From Pseudopyrenochaeta lycopersici (taxonomy: Eukaryota > Ascomycota > Dothideomycetes > Pleosporales > Pseudopyrenochaetaceae): a stretch of DNA of 64,000 bases. Where the stretch lies: NCBI GenBank assembly GCA_003313425.1, contig NHZP01000054.1, positions 1 to 64,000 on the forward strand, given 5' to 3'. How positions within the stretch are numbered: the first letter of the stretch is position 1; each line of letters begins with the position of its first letter. The position numbers and the translations under genes are program-made. The notes beneath the pieces are model-generated. The model did not search any database, had not been told where the DNA came from, and saw only the letters and a program-made list of their open reading frames with translations. Of the stretch, positions 31,110 to 43,368 are shown one piece after another.

Positions 31110-33073
31110 ACGTATATAGTAAGTAAGCGGGCTATGTAAGCGAGCGGGCTACCCTACTAACTTTGCGCACCTCTATAAGCGTCCTACTTAACTATAAAAT
31201 TAATTACTATTTAGATATCTAGATACTAGCTTCAGCAGCACCTATAGTATCTTTTTTACATGTGCGCGAGTTATGTCCAGTCTCTCTGCATCTTTTACAG
31301 CGTGCTAGAGTCTTGCGGCTAGGCCCTAGTTACTCTCTACTTTAGCGTAGTTTACGCTCTATTTACTGCTTAACCTCTTACTAAGTAAGTAAATCTTCTC
31401 TAGCTCCCTTTATTAAGACTCCTCCTTTCTAAATCTGCCTTCTCTTGCGCTTCTTCTGCTAAGTTACTACCTTATTAGCTTACTTAAGGCTAGTAATTCT
31501 ATCCTCTATTAGCTTAGCTTTGTGTATCCCTACTATAGCCCTCTTCTTAAACTAACTAAACGCCTCAATAATCGAGGTTAGTAATAAGGTGTTATGCCAT
31601 TGAAGGCGATCGCTAATTAGAGTAGATTGAGCCTTAAGCTCACGTACGTTCCTTGGTGTTTAAGGCTCCTAGAGAGCTCCTAGCTGAGCTCCTAACTGAG
31701 CTCCTAACTAAGCTCCTAGCTGAGCTCCTAGCTGAGCTCCTAGCTGAGCTCCTTGCTGAGCTGCGAGTTGAGCTGCTGGTGATGGCGTACGCAGTTGAGC
31801 TGCTGGTGATAGCGTACGCAGTTGAACATCTAGCTTTGACAAGACAACGTCTGGCTGGAGGGGGACAAGGCCTGCCCCTCAAAATGCTGAGAGTATATTT
31901 GCTGAAGTAAAAGCTTAATTAAAGGCTGCTTTAAAGGCAGGCAGAAATTCAAGCTTAGTAATGTGGTTGATGTGGGCCTTGATTAAGCTCTCTATGCTGG
32001 CGGCTGTACGCCTTCTTAAGAGGAGAGAAGCAGCTAACGTTAAGAGGCTGCAGCAGATAAGATGAGCGCAGTAGCATGCAGAGAGTATAGATGTTGCTCT
32101 CTCTGCAGATCTCTTGAAATTTAAGAGAGTGATAGCTCTTATGGCTATCAAGGATAAGCAGCTAACGCGCGCCTACTACCCTTGTCTTTGTGTAAGTATT
32201 AAAGTGCTTTAGCCACGCTACTCTAAGCTGATTAGTTGTCTAGCTATTATTACTAACTGAAATAGCCTAGTCGCGTAGAATAGCATCCTCCTGGTACTAG
32301 GCAGACAGGTGATACTAGCCGGCAAAGATTAGGAAGGGTGGGACCGTCCAGCCAGCTACATTAATACCTTAAATTAACGTTACCTACTCGCGGTTACCTA
32401 GCTGGATAGCCTTTGGCCGACCCCTCCTCTCTAACCTAGTCACGACTAGCTGAGTCGTGATCTTACCTATCCTAAAGCCAGCTTTGTCAAAATTATATGT
32501 ATCCTCATCTGTAATACCGTATTTTACCTTTGTCTCCTCTACTAGCTTAAACTAGCAGCTTATTAGCTAAGAGTCTTTACATAGAGCTCTCTGCCTATTG
32601 TACGCTCGGGTAAAACATGTCGTAAGACTGTCTGTACGCTTAACAAAGTTATATAGCTACTTCTGCCCAACCCTACCTTAACTGCGCGCTGCTAGCAGCT
32701 TATTAGCTATATCACCTATAGCTGCGTACGTAGGCGGAAATCTACGCTAATCTAGATTAAGGATATAATTAACTATTACCTCCTCTTCTAGCTAAGTAAG
32801 CTTCTTTAAGTTAGGCTAGTAATCGCGTTAGGCAAGCACGCCAGCGCGGCAGCGCTGAAGCGTGGTTTAAGGGACTTCAAACGTCTATGCAGCAACTTAC
32901 TCAGTCTGAATTTAATCTAGATTAAGAGCTAAGATTACGAGATTAACGTTAGCCTCGCAAGGAGCTAGTTAAGGTTGAATTAGTAGAGACATAATTAATT
33001 AAAGTTAATGCGTTACGCAAAGTTAGTAGGGTGGCCCGCTCGCTTACATAGCCCGCTTACTTACTATATACGT
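31110..33073 (-). mobile_element. pogo/Fot1-type DNA transposon relic with 58-bp TIRs
   Basis: Inverted repeats 31110-31167 and 33016-33073 match at 57 of 58 positions, begin ACGTATATAGTAAG and are flanked by TA on both sides (31108-31109, 33074-33075), the Tc1/mariner/pogo target duplication. On the minus strand near 31231-31310 the end of a decayed transposase is readable, with the zinc knuckle CKRCRETGHNSRTC, usual at the C-terminus of fungal pogo transposases. The rest of the transposase frame is full of stops (RIP). It also contains the 12-bp tandem repeat at 31668-31770. Confidence 0.75.
31668..31770. repeat. 12-bp tandem repeat (AGCTCCTAGCTG)
   Basis: About eight or nine copies of a 12-mer inside the pogo-type relic, followed by two copies of a longer unit (GAGCTGCTGGTGATGGCG, about 31770-31830). 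Open in several frames only because of its repeat nature. Confidence 0.75.
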
Positions 33074-33639
33074 TACTCTCTTCTTCTTTTATCTTATTTA
33101 AACTAGTTAACTATTCTTTTATAAATACTATATAAATTATATCTATTTCTTTCTTTCCTCTTCTAAGATACTATATATAATACTAGCTACTCCTTTACTA
33201 GTAATATGCTTAAAAATCCGCCTATCTTAATATACCTCTCCTATCCATCTACCTAGCTCCTCCTTACTATCTACCTGCCCTCAATATCCTACCTCCCAAA
33301 GCCTACTATCTTAAATTCCTCTACCTACCTCTAGCTTTGCTTTTGCCTCTGCTGCTACTTGTAGCCCATATAGTACTGCTATCGCTACGTTCGGCCATGC
33401 GCAATCTGCCTGCCTACTACTCTGCTTACTGCTCTGCTTGCTGCTCTGCTTACTACCCTGCGTTCTGCCGCAGAGATACTCCATTATCCCACACTTCCAG
33501 CACGTTTGAACCTCCTTTTTATACCTTACCCTGCTCCGCAGCTCCTCTATATCCTGCAACCCCTCCTGCCCAAGCCGCGGACACTGCCACAGACTATGTA
33601 CTGCCGCCTCGCGCTCTCTCTGCTCGAGCTCCTGCTCGG

Positions 33640-33895
33640 CCTGCTGCTCAGCCTGCTGCTTGGCCTGCTGCTCGGCCTGCTGCTTAGCCTGCTGCTTGGC
33701 CTGCTGCTCGGCCTGCTGCTCAGCTTGCTGCTCGGCCTGCTGCTTGGCCTGCTGCTTGGCCTGCTGCTTGGCCTGCTGCTCGGCCTGCTGCTCAGCTTGC
33801 TGCTCGGCCTGCTGCTTGGCCTGCTGCTTGGCCTGCTGCTCGGCCTGCTGCTCAGCTTGCTGCTCGGCCTGCTCGGCCTGCTGCTCAGTCTGCAG
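33640..33895 (-). repeat. Gln-rich coding repeat (AEQQAKQQ)
   Basis: CTGCTCGGC/CTGCTTGGC units encode alternating AEQQ and AKQQ on the minus strand, over about 85 residues. It lies in the C-terminal part of the helicase relic and is GC-rich compared with its surroundings. Confidence 0.8.
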
Positions 33896-34336
33896 CTTAG
33901 TCTGTTGCTCCGCCTCTTCCTCCTCTTGCTGCCCTGCCTCATACTCCTCCTCCTCTTCCTCCTGCTGTACTGCCACCTTGCCCTCCTCCCTCCTGAATAC
34001 TTCATGCAACATACCCCAGCAGTATGGACACGTCGTCTGCGATAGCTCATCGAGCTTCGCCCGTACTACCTGCTCCTGCCTCGCCTGTACCTGCTCCTCG
34101 TCCTGCCACTGTTTCTGCCCTCCATACTCCTGCTCCTCACAGTTATCGCAGAACGCTATCTCTGCGCCTTCTGCTGCCCTGTCTGCTGCGCCGCCTACTC
34201 CTGTATCTGCTCTTGCCTGTAGCTGTCTGCAAGATAATCGCCTGCCGTCCATATACTGACTTATCACTGCTCTTCGACAGCCTACTGTGCTGATAAACGC
34301 GTCCATCACGTCGCTATCGTTCATCGGTTGCTGCTC

Positions 34337-34425
34337 CTCAGCCTCAGCCTCTGCCTCAGCCTCTGCCTCTGCCTCTGCCTCTGCCTCTGCCTCTGCCTCT
34401 GCCTCTTCCTGCTGCTGCTGCTGCT
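34337..34425. repeat. Hexanucleotide repeat (GCCTCT)n plus (CTG)n
   Basis: About twelve GCCTCT-like units followed by a CTG run. On the minus strand it reads as an (EA)n or (QR)n tract directly upstream of the post-helicase segment. Confidence 0.85.
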
Positions 34426-37400
34426 GCCTCTATTACTATTTTCTCTGCTACCCAATCTGCTACTGCTCTTGCTACTACTACTGCTGCCCCTGCTACGATA
34501 GGTTATAAAGCTGACTTTGCAGCGTCTGCTGTATCCGCTGCCATTGCTGCCACTGCTCCCACTGATGCCTCTGCTGCACCTGCTGCATCTGTTGCATCTG
34601 TTGCATCTGCTCCCACTGCTGCCTTTGCTGCATCTGCTGCATCTGCTGCCACTGCTCCCACTGCTGTCTTTGCTGTGCCTCCTGCGCCTGCTGCCTCTGC
34701 TGCCTCTCTCGCAGCTCAACACTATCAGTTGGGCCACTCTGATCCCGCTTCCTCTTCCTACTCGCCTCTCCCTGCGGAGGGAAGCTAAGGAAGGCCTGCC
34801 AGGCACGGCTTAACGTACAGAACACGTCAATTGAGCGTACGCTTAGCCCTTGTACTATATCAGCCTGCACGGCATAGGCTACTATACCTGCTCTCGTCCT
34901 ACGCCTGCTCTGCAGCTCAAGCGGATCCTCCTTGTCCTCCTCGCCATCACTGCTACTATCTGCCTGGCGCGAACCTTAATAGCTACCGCGCTGCTTCCGC
35001 TTCTTCTCCTCCTGGCAGTAGCCTACAGCGAACCGCTCTCCTACTACCTTACGTCCAATACCTACAGCTGCGTGCCGGTACTCCTGAACTGTCAGCCGCG
35101 CGCCTAGTAGCTCAGTCGACTCTAGCGCTAGAGCACGCGTAAGCCTGTCCGTGTCCCAGAGCTTGCTTTTGTCTATCCAGAGATAATCACACTTAGAGGC
35201 AGACGTAGCTTTGCCCTGACTAGCGAGTAGTATAGCCTGTAGTGGCCGAACGTAGAGTAGATACGCAGCAATTAACTGCCCTACCGCCTCTGGCAGGAAC
35301 CGCGGTACTACCTTAGGTCGATCCCACTGCGCCTGTGTCTTATAGTAGCGGGTTACTAGCGTTACCTGCCTATTAATTATGTAGAGGTTACAATCCTGGA
35401 GTACCCTATTACGCCACCGAACGGACAGTAGCTCGGGCCCGCGCGCTGGCTGCCCGCCTGTAATATACACTGCGAGGCAAAGCAGCTCTAGGAAGCGACC
35501 TACGCACTGTAGATACTGCTGTACCCTTTTCTTATGCCACTGTAGAGACGCCTTAGCCTGATCGCCTTCCTGTTCTTCTCCTTGCTTATATAGCCGCTGT
35601 GCAGCTCGCACGCTAGCTAGCTGTGCGAGACTCCAGTTGCTGCCCTCGTCAAGCTGAGCTGGCGATAGGAAGCAGGCGCCTCGTTCTGCTATAGACACGT
35701 CGTCCTGGATTGCTGCTAGGTTAACAAAGCGTTGCTGGCTCTCCTCCTCTATCCAGAGTAGCTGCTCCTATAGAACCTTCTCTGCCTTAGCTATAATCCC
35801 CTGCGCTATAGCGTAAAAGCGCTCTAGCTTAATAGGCCGGCCTTTAAGGAAGAACGTCTGGCGGTCAGGCGACCACCACATGCTACCTGCGATACTGCCT
35901 GGCGTACGTAGAGAGATATGCTTAGCGTAGGCAAGTAGGCTGATTATAACGTTTATTGGGCTATGCGAGCTATTAACAAGATAGCGCGCTCGCTGCTGTA
36001 GTAGAGCAGCCGTCGCGGCAGCACCCTGCTCTGTGCGCTGGGCAGAGGGGAGGAAGGCCTTAGTAGCAAGCACGCGTACGCAGTAGATAAGGGAGCTAAG
36101 AAGAGTAGCAAACTGTAAGGCGTCGCGTAGCCGGTTTGTATCTGGGTTAATACCTAGCGCAGCTAGGAAGTGGATTAGGCCGCTGTTAAAAGGCTGGTGG
36201 TATATCTCCTGGCAGAACAGCGCCTTAGACAGACTTAGGACAGCTCTCTGCTGTTCGCCTGTATTACTGCTGCGGTCGCTGCCTGTTAGCAACCTCCAGA
36301 GCTTCACAGCTTCCTGCTTCTGCCCGCCGTGCCAGGGGAATAGGCGGGCGATATGCTGCAGTCCCCTGCCTGCCTCCTCCTCCCCCTCCTCCCCCTCCTC
36401 CTCAGAAGCAATCAGCCGCAGGCAGTAGCAGATTAGTCGTGCCTAGAGCCTTGCCGCGCGACGTTGGCTTGCTGTCTTCTGCATACGACCTAGCGGGCGT
36501 ATATCAGACCGCCGTAGACTTGCACTGCGTAGCCAGCGTAGCGTCTCAAGGGATAGCGAGCTGAGTCCCTCAACCGCCTGCTCCACCACCTCCTCAACGC
36601 GGCGGACCGCGCCCTGTAGTGCTGGCTCGTCGTCGCCTGGCAGCCGTACAGCGTAGGCGAGCCGCTTCTAGTCTGGGTAGGCCTTAAGGTGCTACTCCCA
36701 TTGCGTCCGCTTAAACCAGCCAGTGCGGTCGTAGAGAGAAACCTCCTCAGCGATTTGGCTAATAGCTTCTTGGTCCTGACGCTTAATAGCTGTCCATTCA
36801 GCTACTAAGCTAGTAAGCGTCTCCTGGTAATCTGGCTGCTTTCTCTGCTGTTGCTGCGGCTGATCCTGCGGCTGATCCTGCGTCTGATCCTGCGTCTGAT
36901 CCTGCGTCTGCTCCTGCTCCTGCTCCTGTGTCTGCTCCTGCTCCTGCGTCTGCTCCTGCTCCTGCGTCTGCTGCTCGGCCTGTACTACAAAGTACCGGAC
37001 GTAGCGCCGTTCGCGGAAAAAAGTCTGCACCTTAACTGGCCTCCATAGCTGCGTGGCGTGCTCCTGGTGCGAGGTCGCAGAGGCAGAGGACCAGCGTGTA
37101 AGCTTTATACCGTGCTGCTGGTTTATATGTTTCTGTATACACTTACGGCTTGTGCTTAGAAAGCCGCAGCGCTTGCTAGTAGTAGTGCTACTACTACTGC
37201 TGCTGCTGCTACTGCTAGCGACGTGATTACAGCAGAGAAATGCGTCCTGAGGGGAACCTAGCTCCGCGATAGGAGGGCTGTTTAGTTGAGGGAGAGGGAC
37301 CTCCGCTGGCGGGTTTAAGTTAAGGCCTTAGTAGGCTGTAAGCAGCTCTCTCCGCTGCGTTGCAGGCATACTATGCTGGCGCTCTAGGTGCTGATCGAGG

Positions 37401-37779
37401 CTGTAGACAGCGCAGGTATGCTGGCGGCAGACAAGGACGCTGTAGGATGGGAGAAAGGTAAACATCATAGATAGTCTTTCTTTTTCTCTCTTTTGTTCCC
37501 TCTCGCTTTTACTCTTATTTATTCTATTATATAGAACGCGTAGTTACGCGTCTAGGAACGCGATTTATGCTCTAACGCGTTACGCGTAGGTACTAGCTAA
37601 TCTAGGTTAGAGCACTAGCTAAGAAAGGTTTAGTCGCAGAATAAAGGGGGCGGACGCATTCTTCTAGGTGTTCTCCTTCTGTTTTGTAAGATTAGCGAAC
37701 GCACGGGGCAAGAGAAAAAAGGGGGAGACCGCATAGTTCTGGGGATCCATATGCCTGGGAATTACAGTTACTAGCAGGA

Positions 37780-39335
37780 TACCCTATACTATTTATACAA
37801 AAAAAGAATAAGAAGTTAAGATTATACGTTAACTACTAGAAACTTAATAATATTATAATAAAGAATTAATACCCTTTACTAAATATAGTAGAACTACAGG
37901 ATTAACTAGCCTTTACAAAAGTCTTTACAGTATTAGACTTAAGAGGAGCGTATAACCTTATTTACATAAAAGAAGGTGAAGAATAGAAGACTGCGTTTAG
38001 AATACGCTACAGCTACTATAAGTATATAGTAATACCTTTTAGTCTTACTAACGCACTAGCGATATGCTAGGCACTTATTAATAACGTGTTAAGGGAACAC
38101 CTAGATATATTTATTATTACATACCTTAATAACATCCTTATGTACTCTAATAATCTACAGGAACACATTAAGCACGTTAAAATAGTTCTTACCTACTTAG
38201 GAAGATTTAGTTTACTGCTTAAGCCTAAGAAATACAAGTTCTATAAAGAAGAAGTTAAATTCCTAGGATATATAGTAGGTGCATATAGAGTAAAGATAAG
38301 TAAAGAAAAAATAAGAGTAGTAAAAGAATAGCCTAAACCTAAAATAGTTAAAGATATAGAGTTATTTATAGGATTTATTAACTTTAACTAATAGTTTATT
38401 AAGGACTTCTCTAAAAAATCTATCCTACTTACTAAACTTATAAGGGAAGATATAAAATAGGAATAGGGAAATAAATAAAAGAAAGTATTCTAGATACTTA
38501 AGGAAGCCTGCATTACACCCCTAGTGTTAATTATATTCTAAACAGGAGAACCCCTACAGTTTAAAATAGATGACTTAGACCTTGCACTTAGTGTAATAGT
38601 AAAATAAGAACGTAATAGAAAATAGCACCTAATTACCTACTACTCTAGGAAATTTACAGACTCTAAGGAACGCTATAACGTGCATAACAGAGAGCTTATA
38701 GTAGTCGTCGACGCCCTTAACTACTAGCGGATCTATACAGAAAGCTGCTTAGATCTTATAATATTTATAGATTATAAGAACTTAGTTAACTTTACTACTA
38801 CTAAGACCTTAAATTAGAGACAGGTTAGATAGGCTAAAATGTTAGGATAATACAAGTTTAAGATTGTGTATACGCCTAGAAAGGATAACAGCAGAGCTGA
38901 CGCTCTTAGCTGCAGATTAGACATCGCAGGAATAAAAGTAATAGTTAGCGATGCTATCCTTTAAGTAAACTAGGATAGAAGCTTAGGACCTAATAAGTTA
39001 TTAAATAACACTATAATAATTACGTCTGAAGTACCTAAAGAATTATAAGAGGTAATTATCTAATAACACTACAATAACCTAGTATATAGTTACCTAGGAA
39101 TTAAAAGAATAATAGAACTTATATAGTAACACTACAGCTTTAAGAATATAAAGGCTAAGGTTAAATAGTTTATTAAAAAATGCGCGGACTGTTATAAGAA
39201 TAAACACAGCACCTACGCACTATATAGAGAAATGCAAGCTATAAAGCTACCTAACAAACCTTAGGCAGATATTTCTATAGACTTCGTAATAGGGTTACTA
39301 CTGTCTAAAGATCCCGCGATAGGAATTAAGTATAA
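37780..39335 (+). pseudogene. RIP-mutated Ty3/gypsy pol relic
   Basis: Plus-strand pieces of RT (VLDLRGAYNLI.., then YLNNILMYS where active elements have YLDDILIYS), RNase H (ITYYSRKF.., NRELIVVVDAL) and integrase (KCADCYKNKHSTY, then DISIDFV) follow in order. They are separated by stops mostly at Trp codons. The change of the catalytic DD to NN and of Trp to stop fits G-to-A mutation by RIP. The sequence ends abruptly at 39335, where normal-composition DNA begins. Confidence 0.85.
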
Positions 39336-41339
39336 CAGGTAGTCTCACTCCCCAAACCGAGTGCTGACGGTTTCCTTGTTCGGCCCCGGACCGGAGCTGC
39401 TTCCGCGCTCACCTGAGCGGCTCACCCACCACTCAGGGGGAGCCGGATCCATGCCTGAGCTAGCCTGAGCTAGCCTGAGCTGGGCCTGAGCGAGCGCGAG
39501 TTGCTCAGGTGGGGGCCGGATGCGTGCCTGAGTTAGCCTGAGCTGCTAGGTGGCCCTGTTCGGAGCGCCCGATTGTCGGCTATACCTTCCCGTTCGCAAA
39601 ATGCCCCTGTTTCAGCTCAATCCCCAATGTCAATTCTTTGCCCACCTGGGAACCCTCCATGTGTCGGCTCTCGTGAAATAGGTCGAAGGTATCTGTATGT
39701 CGTTCATCTCATCCATATTATTTGGTCTTTGTTCCTTCTGGAAGAGGTTTTCAAATCTTCAGGCGCCAACAAAACTCCTGACCAATCCATGCGAGCGCAT
39801 TCTTCGCGCACAGACCCATGCTCAGGCAGCGTTGGATGAATCAATCCGCGCCTCGTCAACCGCCTGTAACGCGCTAGTTTTCAAGGATGGTCTCACTTCA
39901 AGCCCGTCACACATGGGTGAAGGTAAGATGTGCAGCACGAAGGAGTTTGACATGCGAGATTGAGCAACAGCGTCTAAGCCGCTGCGCTACGTTCGCCGCT
40001 GTATTTTCTTATTCTACATTCCCTCTAGCGAAACGCCTCTCAACACAAAAGAGTTGATTTTTAGTGTATTTTTGCTTGCCTGACTTGGTTCTGGAACACT
40101 TTACAATTAATACGAATATATCGTGGATGGCAGACAGTATAGACGCATGCAGCGAGCCCGTCCGCGGACCCAGCAGGTCACCGCTGTCGAGCATCTCCAT
40201 CTTCGCGCTAGTCAAGCTTTCCTCCCGATCCTTCCTTGTTACCTGTAGTCATCGCGCAATCTTAGCTCCTACGTCTTCAATCCTACTGGTAAAGTCGCTC
40301 GTACTCCACATAGTACCTTCTATAAAACAACGCAGCGGACTTCGATACGTAGTGCTCTGCAAGACGTGTCCAGAGAGGTCTTTGGGTGTCACTGCACGTA
40401 TTTCAGGCCTTCCCGTTCTCTGTGGTTTGCATCGAGTGAACGTCATCGAATGTCAACACGTATCAGTTCGAAGATTGACTTTCTTGGAGTCGAACAGAGA
40501 TGGCGCAGATGTGGTTAGGACATGCATTCTTTTCAGCCAAAATGCTGATACAGATCGTCCTCTCCGTGAGCGATTATTAATCGACATTCAAAGGTAGTTT
40601 CAACGGGCTTAGAACGCGGTGCGGATTATGAGTCCAGCAGTCCCCGACATGGATAGAGATGAAGACACTTGTGCTATATGGCTTCCTGCCAGGTAAGCCA
40701 TCTTGTCAATGACAGGCAAGGTAAAACTGGTGGATCCGCACGAAACCCGGTCACGACTCACGAGCCTTGTTGTTTCTATTGCCAATTATGAGGAACATGG
40801 GCCATCTCCCTTCCTCGCAATCTTCGCGCCATCGTTCGCAGAAGAATGCTGCTTGGCTTTGTTGGAATCCGTCAGAAACTACTGCCGGAGTGACTGCAAC
40901 CATTGCTGCATCATGTAAAGGAAGTATGACGTCAGTCCACGTACGACGATTGCGTACACGAATCTAGTGCAAGGGCATCACTCCGGTCTATATATCGATA
41001 GTCAGATACACTCGTTAAAAGTAGGTTGAAGCATCAAATGGACATCTCATTCTGCTCTTCCATAACCACTTCCAACAGGCTTTACATTGCGGACATGATC
41101 AGTGGCGCGACCAGGAGGGCTACGAAACGAATGCACAGAGGAGTTTCACTTTCAGCGAAGAGTCGATGTATGAAGATCTCAAGATAGGTAGAGACTGTAC
41201 ACAGGGATATACGGTTACAGATTGTAATGAGATGAATGATTTGATTGTGTCCGATACGGAGCCCGCAGGGATGGTTTATATACATGAGCCAAGACCTCTA
41301 GTTCCGAGGCGGTTGGCAAGCCACATCGCGAAGAGAACA
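39336..41339. other. Normal-composition DNA without a recognisable gene
   Basis: Composition changes sharply at about 39336. A short tandem CCTGAGCTAG repeat lies at 39449-39500. ORFs of 60-180 codons (for example 40064-40597) lack an ATG at their start or any domain. I see no supported gene. Confidence 0.5.
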
Positions 41340-43368
41340 TTATCTCACCCTGTACGTCGTCGGGAAGGCTTTATCCATACTAAACTTTCGAATCAAAAAG
41401 CTGACGGCTAACGCACTCGCTGAGATGGTTGTCATCATAATAAAGACGGATTGGAAACCCTTCGTATAGGATTCCAGAATCGCGATTTTCTTCGGATCGG
41501 TACCCTCCATGGCCTGAAGAATGAAGACATAGCGCTCAGAATCGTGAGCGATGTCTATAGGGAGGCCAAAGTCGGATAGCCTACCAGACATGACGTTCTG
41601 GAAGATGTTTCCTGACAGCTTGAGGAATGTTAGTGTGTTGCAAAAAAAAAAAAAGTCACGGATGAAGGAGGGACTCACTGCGACTCCGAGCGGCATTCCT
41701 AGACTGCGCATGAAACCATACATACTAGCAGCCATTGCACAATCCTCCGCCTTCGAGATTGCCTGGATCCCGACATTGACGCTGGTCAAGATCATGCCAT
41801 TTCCTACACCGAATACTATCAAAGCGACTGAGAAGACCGCCATTCCAGTGTGCAAATCAAAGAGAAGGAACAACCCGCACGCGACAGTTGTGACACTCCA
41901 ACCGATCCAAATCGCCCATCGAAATCGCCCGAGGCGCGAGGTAAGAGTGGCGACGATGATAGAGCCTGGAACGAGAAAGCAGACTGCGGGGAAGAGGTCG
42001 ATGCCTGCACGAGTGGGTGAGGAACCACGAACAGACATCTGGTAGAAAGGGATGTAGTAGAGAGCAGTAAAAAGCTACGTGTCTGTAAGGGACAGTATTC
42101 TATAAATTTTGGAGCACACTTACAATAAATCCATTGATGAGTGCACAATAGAAGGCTGCGATCGAGCTGCAGTTGTAAAAAAGCGACATAGGCAGCAAAT
42201 TGTGTGGGCGTGCATACATCTGCCATAGGAAAAAAATAGCAACGCCAAACGAACCCACAGCAATCGGCGCCAAAGTTGAACCCGATGCCCAAGGATGCTG
42301 GACGCCACCCCAGGAAGTGCCAACGAGAAGGCTTGTCATTCCGCCCACGAACAGAACAGCGCCAATCCAATCTGTTTGCTTCAGCTTCTGTGCGAGCGTG
42401 AGCTCCGAGACCGCATCGAAGCGGACGAAGAGAAACGCGACAACGAAACCGACACCGCAAAAGGGGAAATTGATATGGAAACACCATCGCCAAGACGCGT
42501 TGTCCACAAGACAGCCACCGACAACCGGGCCAATGATACTTCCAATCGACCACGAACCCAGCACCAGGGAAAAGTACTTGGGGCGCTGCCTTAAAGGGAC
42601 GATGTCGCAGAAGATAACTTGGGTGATGGTGATGACACCTCCGCCACCAACGCCTTGGATACAGCGTCCGGTAAGCATGACTGTGAAATCATGTGCGACC
42701 GCGCAGAGGGCAGTGCCGAAAGTGAAAAAGACGAGGGACATGATGAGCTGCTGCTGCCGGCCGAAAGACTGAGAGATTGATGCGATGACTGGCTGGCAGA
42801 TGGCCGAGGTAAGGAGATAAGATGTGCCTGCCCAGAAGGTCTCCACTGATGAACCGTTGAGGGACCGTGCTATTTCCTGTTAACAACATTTCAGTCGCGT
42901 AACAGGCATTTTTGCATGAAGAGACTCTGGCTCACGGGTAGAACGGTGACCAGAATCGTCGTGTCAAGCGACACCACCAGCGAGATGAAGCTAAGACTGA
43001 TCATGACGAGCCACTCGTTTTTTCTTGGCTTCCCTGGAGTTGCCAGTCTGATTTCAGCGAGTGCCTGACATGTAGCTCGTATCTAGATCTTACGTACACA
43101 TGTAGGGAGCATCTACCTCGCGCTCAGCTTCAGCCCTCACATGAAAGCCCAGTAGCGAGTTTGCCGATACCGGAGTGCGGTAGGTCGTAGGCTCTAGGGG
43201 GAGGTCGCCACCGTTTACTGAGTTAAACAGTTAAAAAAAGGGCACACGGCTAAAGCCAAGTGGGGTCCATATACCTTTGCCATTGCTGGGCCATCCATTT
43301 TCTGACTGCGCGACGAAGCTTCTCCACTCTTCAATGGATGGCAAGGGTATCTCAGATTCATGAGACAT
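41340..43368 (-). CDS. MFS efflux transporter (TRI12/DHA-like, ~605 aa, 5 exons)
   Basis: Model exons: 43368-43275, 43217-43094, 43047-42936, 42876-42124, 42074-41340; introns of 57, 46, 59 and 49 nt all have GT..AG ends, and the spliced length is a multiple of three. A hydrophilic N-terminus precedes the first helix (WLVMISLSFISLVVSLDTTIL). Then come EIARSLNGSSVETFWAGTSY, the loop SFGRQQQL, the GRCIQGVGGGGV helix, LGSWSIGSIIGPVVGG, and later helices; about 14 membrane spans in all, as in drug/H+ antiporters that export toxins or fungicides. Near 41638-41700 an in-frame insert replaces the usual short link between VAV and the NIFQNV motif. It has intron-like borders (GTGAGT..CTAACA..TCAG) but cannot be spliced in frame without one extra base. 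The first exon is tentative. Confidence 0.8.

Larger units (their letters stand above)
33311..37468 (-). pseudogene. Telomere-linked RecQ-like helicase relic lacking helicase core
   Basis: Read on the minus strand from an ATG at about 37468. An N-terminal region with two C2H2-like Cys/His sites has the layout of the DUF3505 region of fungal telomere-linked helicase (TLH)-type proteins (VLVCRQHTCAVYSLDQHLE..; CIQKHINQQHGIKL..W). It is followed by a Gln-rich tract (36850-36985), the conserved middle region (35768-36307 and 34976-35698, with ITGGQPARGPELLSVRWRN) and the AWQAFLSF region. After that come poly-Gln/Glu/Ala tracts (34330-34700) and then the segment that normally follows the helicase (FISTVGCRRAVISQYMDGR and C-rich end). 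The RecA-like helicase domains (Walker A, DEAH) that belong between are absent. Several in-frame stops (for example TAA near 37330) break the frame. Assignment is from family resemblance; the missing core is what the sequence shows. Confidence 0.65.

Noticed and set aside
31653..31910. Leu-rich ORF (LLAELLAELL) as a coiled-coil gene
   Set aside because: It is the translation of a 12-bp tandem repeat inside a dead transposon; it has no flanking domain.
33506..34259. Long plus-strand frames with LLLGLLLSLL or CCSACCLACC repeats
   Set aside because: They are antisense readings of the minus-strand Gln-rich repeat; repeat DNA stays open in all frames.
40064..40597. 177-codon plus-strand ORF as a gene
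   Set aside because: Starts at GTG, no domain, and the antisense frame is equally open; no splice or promoter support.
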